From Chroococcidiopsidaceae cyanobacterium CP_BM_RX_35 (GTDB taxonomy: Bacteria; Cyanobacteriota; Cyanobacteriia; Cyanobacteriales; Chroococcidiopsidaceae), in assembly GCA_019242465.1 (NCBI GenBank), contig JAFAVL010000418.1, positions 1 through 12,370 on the forward strand: a stretch of 12,370 bases of DNA, in the 5' to 3' direction. This document shows positions 6,472 through 12,370 of this stretch, piece by piece (positions within the stretch are counted from its first letter, which is position 1; the number at the start of each line of letters is the position of its first letter). The position numbers and the translations under genes were made by a program. The notes beneath the pieces are model-generated. The model saw only the letters and a list, made by a program, of their open reading frames with translations, was not told the DNA's origin and did not search any database.

Positions 6472-7095
6472 ATGGAAAGTCCTATTCATCCAAGTCAAAT
6501 ACGGCAACCCTTACCTCAACCCGACGGTAACGCACACATTGAGGATGAGCGGAAGAAGCTGATGTTCGGCTTCACCATATTCCTGCTTTCGGAGAGCGTG
6601 ATCTTCATCAGTTTTTTCGTCACCCTCATCGCTCTAAAATTAACAGCTTCCCAATGGCTTCCGCCTGGTGTTTCGGGACCAGAACTGTCTACACCTATCA
6701 TTATCAATACGGTGATACTGCTTTCCAGTAGCCTCGTTATCTACCTGGCAGAGCGTGCCTTAGAGCGCAACCAGCTCGGCAAATTTCGCCTGCTGTGGCT
6801 AACCACGTCTGTGATGGGAGCCTATTTCCTTGCTGGCGAGATTAAAGAGTGGCTCGGTCTCAATTTCGGAGTGGCTACGGGACTGGTCGGCGCTACGTTC
6901 TACTTGCTGACAGGCTTCCACGGTTTGCACGTCACTGCCGGGATTCTCCTACAGTTGCTTATGCTTGCCCGCTCCTTCATTCCAGGTAACTATAACCTTG
7001 GACGCTACGGTGTGAGTGCAGTATCCTTGTTCTGGCACTTCGTTGATGCAATCTGGATTGTTGTGTTTTCGCTGCTCTACCTTTGGCAGGCATAG
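6472..7095 (+). CDS. coxC: terminal oxidase subunit III (ARTO)
   Basis: This gene encodes about 207 residues with five predicted membrane helices, typical of the short bacterial subunit III. Typical stretches are FLLSESVIFISFF (helix 1), TGFHGLHVTAGILLQL, and FWHFVDAIWIVVFSLLYL at the C-terminus. Subunit III has no redox centre; in related enzymes it stabilises subunit I. The start is uncertain: ATG 6472 lies nine bases after the coxA stop, while GTG 6460 overlaps that stop by four bases (GTGA) and would add MKSV. Neither has a strong Shine-Dalgarno sequence, as expected for a translationally coupled gene. This closes the coxBAC operon; a convergent gene ends 11 bases downstream. Confidence 0.93.
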   Translation: MESPIHPSQIRQPLPQPDGNAHIEDERKKLMFGFTIFLLSESVIFISFFVTLIALKLTASQWLPPGVSGPELSTPIIINTVILLSSSLVIYLAERALERNQLGKFRLLWLTTSVMGAYFLAGEIKEWLGLNFGVATGLVGATFYLLTGFHGLHVTAGILLQLLMLARSFIPGNYNLGRYGVSAVSLFWHFVDAIWIVVFSLLYLWQA

Positions 7096-7106
7096 TAACT
7101 GAGCCC

Positions 7107-7463
7107 CTACACCCTGTTCTTGGTCGCCAACGCTTGCTCTAGCGCCACTGTCTCCTTGGCTACAACCATTCTTTTCAAAGCTGTCAGACTAACAAGTAGC
7201 GCTCGAAACTTGTTGCCATCTTGAATCACAAGCACTCGTTGGCTTGAGAAATTACATTTAGCTATCATCTTCTGAACTTCAAGCGGGTGCTTCTCTTTCT
7301 CAGCTCTGAACCGCAATGACAGCTTGTAGCTGTCCTGAACTCCACTTAGGTCTGCGTAGATAGCACCTGCTTCTGAGTGTTCATCTGCCATGCACTCTAA
7401 AGCTAGGAGAAAGCTGATAGTTTGAGCATCAAGTTCTGCTGCGTTGGTAGTGAACTGGTTCAT
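7107..7463 (-). CDS. hypothetical protein, small soluble
   Basis: This frame encodes 118 residues that I do not recognise. It has no signal peptide or membrane helix. The N-terminal half is acidic (AELDAQTISFLLALECMADEHSEAG, interrupted by YADLSGVQ). The middle (LSLRFRAEKEKHPLEV) and the end (RVLVIQDGNKFRALL) look like an alpha/beta fold. The start ATG at 7463 is preceded by CAGGAA at short spacing, which supports a real gene. It converges on coxC with 11 bases between the stops. Nothing links its function to the oxidase except position. Confidence 0.6.
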   Translation of the reverse strand: MNQFTTNAAELDAQTISFLLALECMADEHSEAGAIYADLSGVQDSYKLSLRFRAEKEKHPLEVQKMIAKCNFSSQRVLVIQDGNKFRALLVSLTALKRMVVAKETVALEQALATKNRV

Positions 7464-7978
7464 ATTCCTGTTTCTGAATCAACCTTAAAGGCTGAACTAG
7501 CGACGCAAACTAAATAAATGATGAGCAGGTTTAAAGTTTTCTAGGCAATCGAGGTTGAGAAAACCTCAACCACATACAGTCGATACAGATATGGATACTC
7601 TATAGCATTAGTCAGCAAACTTCTGGTATAAATCTAAACCATTTTTCAAGATCATGCTTGCAAGAAAGCCCTCACTCGCAGGCGCGATCGCGCCTTGCAG
7701 ATTAACTTAACCGCTATGCTTGCCAAAAGCAGCACTTGACCAATTGCTCGTCTGCTGTGCGCTCGCAATTGATTGCAGTCTGCTGCAATGTATCTGAGGA
7801 TAGAAGTCACTGATGTAGCTAGACGCGTAGGATGCCTTTGAGCCTGGTAAATATGTATTGTATTTGTCGCTCAGGTTAACGACTGAAGTCAACAGTACAC
7901 TGCCATGTAAAGGTGGTGCCTACGTTGACCGCCTTCCACAGTCACTTTTTGCTCGCTATCCCTATGGAGGTCTTTTAA
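7464..7978. other. non-coding region with inverted repeats and a HIP1 palindrome
   Basis: No convincing gene lies in this 515-bp gap between two divergent genes. It holds a hairpin GGTTGAG (7553-7559)/CTCAACC (7565-7571), a perfect 14-base palindrome GGCGCGATCGCGCC (7681-7694) that contains the cyanobacterial HIP1 octamer, an inverted repeat CAATTGC (7741-7747)/GCAATTG (7765-7771), and a direct repeat GTCTGCTG (7750-7757, 7778-7785). Promoters for both flanking genes should lie here, but I see no strong -35/-10 pair. Confidence 0.55.
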
Positions 7979-8335
7979 ATGCAGCGAATTTTTGCAACCA
8001 TGAAGCAAGCACTCGGCAATAGCTTTTTAATTCTGGGCATACTCAGTTTAAGCATTGTGTCAAGTCTATTTATATTTTTCGCCTCGCCAAGTTTAGCAGC
8101 ACCAATTTCGGCTGAGGGTCAGAAGCTGATGCAGCAGGAAAAGCTGGATAAAGATAGTCAAGAGGCTACTGCAGACCGCTCGTACTCATACGAAGAGCAG
8201 GTAAAAGCAGCTGAAGACCCTGATAAGGTTTACGAAAAAAATGCCAAAGCCTATAAAGAATCTCATCCTGGTGAGAACTTAGTTGAGGAAGCAGCAGAAG
8301 GAGCGCAAAAACTGATTAAAAACGCCACAAAATAA
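7979..8335 (+). CDS. small secreted protein, low-temperature-induced (Lti)-like
   Basis: This gene encodes 118 residues with a hydrophobic N-terminal segment (about 13-36) ending in SPSLAA-P, a good signal-peptidase site near residue 40. The mature part is short, highly charged and probably helical: YEEQVKAAEDPDKVYEKNAK (71-90) followed by AYKESHPGENLVEEAAEGAQ (91-110). This Tyr/Glu/Lys pattern with an xxHPxENxVE element resembles small cyanobacterial proteins annotated as low-temperature-induced proteins; that link is from memory of the pattern and is moderate at best. Start ATG 7979 has GGAGG eight bases upstream, and the annotated signal peptide needs this start or Met8. Its stop directly abuts the stop of the convergent permease (8335/8336). 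The product is probably periplasmic or thylakoid-lumenal; its molecular role is unknown. Confidence 0.8.
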   Translation: MQRIFATMKQALGNSFLILGILSLSIVSSLFIFFASPSLAAPISAEGQKLMQQEKLDKDSQEATADRSYSYEEQVKAAEDPDKVYEKNAKAYKESHPGENLVEEAAEGAQKLIKNATK

Positions 8336-9622
8336 CTAACTATGTCGCTGAGCAGCAGTATGCCAGATCAATCCAGCAAAAATCAGTGCTAAACCAAAAA
8401 GCCAAATCTGCTGCTCAACCCAAAAAGCTAAGAAAATACAAGCTATCAAGCCCGCCCAAGCTACCCATTTGGGATAGAGCCTCTCAGTTACCGATAGCCG
8501 TAGCGCTGCTAAATTGGTGATAGCGTAGTAAATCAAAACACTAAAGGCGCTGAAAGACCAAGTCGTTTTGACATTGCCAATGAGAACCAATCCGGCGATC
8601 ACCAAGCCCACAATCAGCACAGCCAAAGATGGTGTTGTTCCCGATTTGTTTAGATGCGCTACCAGTTGTGGCATATCTCGGCGGCGTCCCATCGCTAGTA
8701 GTACACGGGATAAGCCTAAAAGCAGGTTGAGGAGGACTCCTAGCATGGCGGTGATGGCGCCAATGGTCAAGACCTGAGTTTCACCCGGAATGCCAAAGTT
8801 CTGGACTGCTACTACAAGAGGTGCGGCTTGAGCTTGTGGTGATGCACTGAGAGCTTTTGCCCCTACCGATCCAACGCCCACCACAGCTACAGCACAGTAA
8901 AGCAACATTGTGACTACCATTGTGACAATCATTGCTCTAGGAATAGTCGTTTGCGGTGCTTTTGCTTCCTCGCCTAAGGTGGCGATACGCCCATAACCCG
9001 TATAGGCAACAAACATAAGTGCGCTAGCCTGGAGTACTGTTGCTATCGACCCGTTGAAAAAAGGTGTCAAATTGTCAGCACCAGCAGCGATAGCAGTGGG
9101 TAGACCTGCAATGATAAAGAAACCTAAAGATAGCAGAGAGATTGACACTATTGCAATATTGGCAACGTTAGAGCGCCGAATCCCAGCCAGTGCAACTCCT
9201 GTGAGAACAAATACAGCTGCTAAAGCTGTGGGGACAAGTAAGCCATGTTTGGTCAAGTTAGTGGCGCTTAGCAAATAGCTAGCAAAACCTAGAGCAGCAG
9301 TGGCAGCTGAAGCCGTTTTAGCCAATAAAAACATCCAACCAGCTGTAAAACCAAGCCAAGGATTGAGATACTTATAGCCATACTCATAAGTACCACCGCT
9401 AACTGCATGATTAGCTGCTAGTTGAGCACTGCTGAGACCATTGCAGGTAGCTACTAGTGCCCCAATCACTACAGCAAGAATCACTGCTGGACCAGCAATA
9501 CCCGCAGCAAGACCGATACTGACGAACACCCCAGTGCCGATAATTGAACCCAGTCCCATTACAGTTGCACCAACAATCCCCAACTCTCGTTTCAGTTGTT
9601 GTGGAGATGTTCTACCTGACAT
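8336..9622 (-). CDS. APC-family amino-acid permease
   Basis: This gene encodes a 428-residue membrane transporter of the amino acid-polyamine-organocation superfamily with about 12 helices. The first helix carries the family signature VMGLGSIIGTGVFVSIG (residues 21-37), where the unwound GSIIGTG binds the substrate backbone in structurally known relatives. Other typical stretches are SGGTYEYGYKYLNPWLGFTAGW, FVAYTGYGRIATLGEEAKAP around helix 6 (the usual F-x-GF/YE-x-EE-x-P region), and LGLSRVLLAMGRRRDMP after helix 8. It is somewhat short at the C-terminus compared with CAT-type members. The specific substrate cannot be told. Start ATG 9622 is preceded by AAGGAAG. A predicted promoter with an overlapping dyad lies 35-70 bases upstream. 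The stop touches that of the convergent small secreted gene. Confidence 0.9.
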   Translation of the reverse strand: MSGRTSPQQLKRELGIVGATVMGLGSIIGTGVFVSIGLAAGIAGPAVILAVVIGALVATCNGLSSAQLAANHAVSGGTYEYGYKYLNPWLGFTAGWMFLLAKTASAATAALGFASYLLSATNLTKHGLLVPTALAAVFVLTGVALAGIRRSNVANIAIVSISLLSLGFFIIAGLPTAIAAGADNLTPFFNGSIATVLQASALMFVAYTGYGRIATLGEEAKAPQTTIPRAMIVTMVVTMLLYCAVAVVGVGSVGAKALSASPQAQAAPLVVAVQNFGIPGETQVLTIGAITAMLGVLLNLLLGLSRVLLAMGRRRDMPQLVAHLNKSGTTPSLAVLIVGLVIAGLVLIGNVKTTWSFSAFSVLIYYAITNLAALRLSVTERLYPKWVAWAGLIACIFLAFWVEQQIWLFGLALIFAGLIWHTAAQRHS

Positions 9623-9656
9623 GAGATAACTTCCTTGATGCTTTTTGATTAAACTT

Positions 9657-9691
9657 ACTATGCCAAACTATTTGGTCTGCAACAAGACCAA
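9657..9691 (-). promoter_or_regulatory. permease promoter with overlapping dyad operator
   Basis: Read on the minus strand there is TTGTTG (9685-9680), a 17-base spacer, then CATAGT (9662-9657), a plausible sigma-70 promoter 35 bases before the permease start. The -35 sits in the centre of a perfect dyad, TTGGTCT (9672-9678)/AGACCAA (9685-9691) with six bases between. A second small inverted repeat, CCAAA-CTA-TTTGG (9663-9675), fills the spacer. The symmetry suggests a repressor operator; the regulator is unknown. Confidence 0.4.
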
Positions 9692-9976
9692 GCTCTTTGA
9701 GGCAGATGTTCTAATAGTAAAAGATCAAAAATATAGTTTTTAATTTAAGTTTGTAGTCTTGATATCTGTCAGGTTTTTGATGAAAGCAGTTCTCTGTAAT
9801 TCAAGATTGAGCAAATCAATTTATTTGATTCTACCAAATTTTAGAAGATTTCACTAGATATTTTAGCTCCAACTATAAAGAGGTTATTGATTTTTGCTGA
9901 CATTAACACTAAAGTCAACTATTGAACCAAACAGTCAATTCAACTGCTTCTCTAATACGAAGATTCTATACGAGGT
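9692..9976. other. AT-rich divergent intergenic region
   Basis: Together with the dyad region this makes a 354-base gap between divergent transporter and lactonase genes. It is AT-rich, codes for nothing convincing, and must hold the promoter of the rightward operon. The only candidate I see is CTGACA (9897-9902), 17 bases, TATTGA (9920-9925), which is weak. Confidence 0.4.
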
Positions 9977-10996
9977 ATGGGTAAAATTACTGCAATTATT
10001 TGTATTTGTGCAGCAGTTTTGCTGCTGGTATATAGCCGTTCCGTCAAGTTAAACACTACCTTTACCCTGCCCCAGCAGGCGATGCTGTCCTCAGATGGAG
10101 CTGTAGCAGCTATCTCGCCTCAGATAGCACTGCCGTCAGCCTATCTCATTACGCCGATGTCAGTAGTGCAAAGTGATAACTACTCTGAAGGAGTTGTCGT
10201 CGATCGTCAAGGTAACATCTATTTCTCAGAAATTAAACCAGGAACGATTACGGTGTTAGCACCCGACGGCACCCGACGACTCTGGGCGCAAATTCCAGGT
10301 GCCAACGGACACGGAATCACCCCTGATGGAACTCATATCGTCGCTGCCCAAAACTCAGTAGTACAACTGGATGCTAATGGCAAGAATTTAAAAGTGATTG
10401 CTAAGGAATTTCAAGGTCAGCCCTTGGTGTATCCCAATGACATCACCATCGATCCACAAGGAGGTTTTTACTTCACCGACTCTGGCGACACAAGCCCCCA
10501 AAATCCAACCGGCAAAGTCTACTACGTAAATCCAGCCGGAAAACTTACCCTGAGTGCTAGCAAAATAGCCTATTCTAATGGTACCCTTCTCACCCCAGAC
10601 CGCAAGCATCTCTTTGTGTCGGAGAGCGGTAGAAACCGGATACTAGTCTACGATGTGCGATCGCAAGGTATGCTAGGACCGCAGCAGGTGTTTGCCGAAC
10701 TCCCCATGAAACAAGAAGGGCAAACCGACAACCAGCCTGATGGGTTAGCCCAGGACGCAACGGGAAACCTTTATGTAGCTCATTATGGTATGCGTCAAGT
10801 ACAAGTCCTCGATCCTCACGGTAAACTGCTTCGCAGTTATGCTAGCGGCAACCTAACAACTAGCGACTGTGCCTTTGGCGGTCCAAATTTAGATCGTCTA
10901 TTTGTGGTTGGCGGTTTGGAAGCAGAAGGTGCTAAAGGAGGGATCTTCCGTCTAGACTTAGGTGTACCTGGGCAGGATATTCGTCCCCGACAGTAA
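9977..10996 (+). CDS. SMP-30/gluconolactonase-like beta-propeller, membrane-anchored
   Basis: This gene encodes 339 residues. Residues 4-20 are a hydrophobic signal or anchor (ITAIICICAAVLLLVYS), so the protein acts outside the cytoplasm. Residues 60-330 are an SMP-30/gluconolactonase/LRE-type six-bladed propeller. The four family metal-site motifs are visible: E71 (YSEGVVVD), N154 (YPNDITID), N201 (YSNGTLLTPD) and D255 (QPDGLAQD). The last-blade motif SDCAFGGPNLDRLFV (296-310) is also typical. Known members hydrolyse sugar lactones or organophosphates, so a lactonase is likely, with substrate unknown. Start ATG 9977 has GAGG only one base upstream, an unusually tight spacing; no better in-frame start keeps the signal. 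The next permease begins nine bases after the stop, so the two are probably co-transcribed. Confidence 0.85.
   Translation: MGKITAIICICAAVLLLVYSRSVKLNTTFTLPQQAMLSSDGAVAAISPQIALPSAYLITPMSVVQSDNYSEGVVVDRQGNIYFSEIKPGTITVLAPDGTRRLWAQIPGANGHGITPDGTHIVAAQNSVVQLDANGKNLKVIAKEFQGQPLVYPNDITIDPQGGFYFTDSGDTSPQNPTGKVYYVNPAGKLTLSASKIAYSNGTLLTPDRKHLFVSESGRNRILVYDVRSQGMLGPQQVFAELPMKQEGQTDNQPDGLAQDATGNLYVAHYGMRQVQVLDPHGKLLRSYASGNLTTSDCAFGGPNLDRLFVVGGLEAEGAKGGIFRLDLGVPGQDIRPRQ
10657..10664. repeat. HIP1 octamer
   Basis: The highly iterated palindrome GCGATCGC of cyanobacteria occurs here within the lactonase gene, supporting a cyanobacterial origin. Another copy is at 7684-7691. Confidence 0.7.
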
Positions 10997-11005
10997 GGAG
11001 AAGCC

Positions 11006-12370
11006 ATGACAACTGAATTGTTTGCCAGAAAGTCGGTGGATGGGTTGATGCAAGAAGCGTCTACGGAGGATCACGAAGGACTGCATCGGACACTTGGTGC
11101 GGCAAATTTAACTGCTCTAGGTGTCGGAGCCATTATCGGAGCTGGAATTTTCGTGCTAACGGGACAGGCAGCAGCCCAGTACGCTGGACCATCTATTGCT
11201 CTTTCCTTTGTAATATCAGGTATTGGTTGCGGCTTTGCGGGACTATGTTATGCCGAGTTTGCTGCAATGATTCCCATGGCAGGCAGCGCCTATACATATG
11301 CCTATGCCACGTTGGGGGAGTTTATTGCATGGATTATTGGCTGGGACTTAATCCTAGAATACCTCTTTGGTGCTTCAACCGTTGCCGTAGGGTGGTCAGG
11401 ATATGTTGTGAGCTTCTTTAAAGACCTAGGAATCGTAATTCCCCCAGGGTTATCCGCTGCACCACTGAATCTACCAGCAATGTTCATTGTGGCACTGATA
11501 ACCACGCTGCTTGTTTTTGGTATTCGTAAGTCAGCGGGATTTAACAATATTATTGTATTCGTTAAAATTTGCGTGATTCTGCTGTTTATCTTTTTCGGTT
11601 TAGCTCATATCAGTCCTCAAAACTTGACACCATTTATTCCAAAAAACACAGGACAGTTTGGTCATTATGGCTGGAGCGGTGTTTTACGGGGTGCAGGCGT
11701 TATCTTTTTTTCTTATATTGGCTTTGATGCAGTTTCTACAGCAGCACAAGAAGCACGTAATCCCCAAAGAGACATGCCAATAGGCATTCTTGGTTCGCTC
11801 TTGATTTCCACTGTACTTTATATCGCTGTGGCATTGGTACTAACAGGAATTGTGCCGTATCAAAAGCTAGGCGTTCCCGATCCAATTGGTGTAGGTGTTG
11901 ATGCAGCTGGTTCCGCATTACACTGGTTGCGACCAGTGGTTAAACTTGGGGCAATCGCTGGTTTAACTTCTGTAGTTTTGGTGATGTTGCTTGGGCAACC
12001 CAGAATCTTTTACACCATGGCAAAAGACGGTTTGTTGCCACCAAAATTTGCGGCTATCCACCCCCGGTTTAGAACGCCTGCCACAACCACAGTTGTGTCA
12101 GGAGTAGCAGCGATGATTTTTGCTGGCATATTACCCATTGGTGTTTTAGGAGAATTAGTGTCGATAGGCACTCTACTAGCCTTTTTTATCGTTTGTACTG
12201 CTGTGCCAGTTTTACGTCGAACTAGACCAGATTTGCCTCGACCTTTCAAAACGCCTCTAGTTCCCTTAGTGCCGATTCTGGGCGCAATCATATCTCTGGT
12301 ACAGATGGTTGCCCTGCCCCTTGATACCTGGCTGCGACTGGTTGTATGGTTGATCATTGGCTTCGTTATC
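11006..12370 (+). CDS. cationic amino-acid transporter (CAT)-type APC permease, 3' end outside window
   Basis: The frame is open from ATG 11006 to the last base, giving 455 residues without a stop; the C-terminus is missing. AAGGAGAA lies directly before the start. The protein begins with a soluble stretch ([15 protein letters not shown]), then the helix-1 signature [16 protein letters not shown], later [20 protein letters not shown] (helix 3), [19 protein letters not shown] (helix 6, with the conserved GFD and E), [19 protein letters not shown] (helix 8 and its loop), and [13 protein letters not shown] near the end. These stretches are characteristic of the bacterial CAT subfamily (YfnA/YhdG-like), which imports amino acids by proton coupling in studied members. 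It follows the lactonase by nine bases and is probably in its operon. It is only distantly similar to the minus-strand permease at 8336-9622. Confidence 0.92.
   Translation, partial: MTTELFARKSVDGLMQEASTEDHEGLHRTLGAANLTALGVGAIIGAGIFVLTGQAAAQYAGPSIALSFVISGIGCGFAGLCYAEFAAMIPMAGSAYTYAYATLGEFIAWIIGWDLILEYLFGASTVAVGWSGYVVSFFKDLGIVIPPGLSAAPLNLPAMFIVALITTLLVFGIRKSAGFNNIIVFVKICVILLFIFFGLAHISPQNLTPFIPKNTGQFGHYGWSGVLRGAGVIFFSYIGFDAVSTAAQEARNPQRDMPIGILGSLLISTVLYIAVALVLTGIVPYQKLGVPDPIGVGVDAAGSALHWLRPVVKLGAIAGLTSVVLVMLLGQPRIFYTMAKDGLLPPKFAAIHPRFRTPATTTVVSGVAAMIFAGILPIGVLGELVSIGTLLAFFIVCTAVPVLRRTRPDLPRPFKTPLVPLVPILGAIISLVQMVALPLDTWLRLVVWLIIGFVI

Noticed and set aside
7707..7892. Minus-strand frame of 61 codons in the non-coding region
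   Set aside because: No ribosome site, no recognisable protein features, and it overlaps the inverted-repeat cluster.

Overview
The window looks like chromosomal DNA of a cyanobacterium. The evidence is a Uma2-family (DUF820) gene, a TnpB element of the kind common in cyanobacteria, HIP1 octamers (GCGATCGC at 7684-7691 and 10657-10664), palindromic and GC-rich dispersed repeats, and above all a coxB-coxA-coxC cluster of the cyanobacterial 'alternative respiratory terminal oxidase' (ARTO) type. The exact genus cannot be read from the sequence; a filamentous or Chroococcidiopsis-like lineage is a guess.

Left part (1-2515), accessory DNA: a complete Uma2-family gene overlaps the start of a tyrosine-recombinase (integrase) gene that keeps only its N-terminal core-binding domain. 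The integrase is cut off at about 940 by the right end of a tnpB-only IS200/IS605-family element lying on the minus strand (about 941-2280). Its tnpB has one extra base that splits the reading frame at 1290-1292, although all catalytic residues are still encoded. The element has a strong right-end hairpin (950-980) that overlaps the tnpB stop codon, and a second hairpin at its left end (2249-2277).

Middle part (2519-7095), respiration: two coupled, paralogous four-helix DUF2231 membrane proteins, a 240-bp GC-rich repeat cluster, then coxB, coxA and coxC. CoxB has lost most CuA ligands, so it cannot be an ordinary cytochrome-c oxidase subunit II. CoxA keeps all haem and CuB ligands and carries the YSHPxV signature of A2-type haem-copper oxidases. 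Together they predict a membrane terminal oxidase that probably takes electrons from quinol rather than cytochrome c. The two DUF2231 proteins share a four-histidine pattern and are candidate partners or assembly factors.

Right part (7096-12370): a small minus-strand gene of unknown function, about 515 bp of non-coding DNA with inverted repeats, a small secreted protein resembling cyanobacterial low-temperature-induced proteins, an APC-family amino-acid permease on the minus strand, a 354-bp AT-rich divergent promoter region with a clear dyad over the permease promoter, an SMP-30/gluconolactonase-like protein with an N-terminal membrane anchor, and the first 455 codons of a cationic-amino-acid-transporter (CAT) type APC permease that runs off the window. 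The last two are probably one operon. No tRNA, rRNA or CRISPR array was seen.
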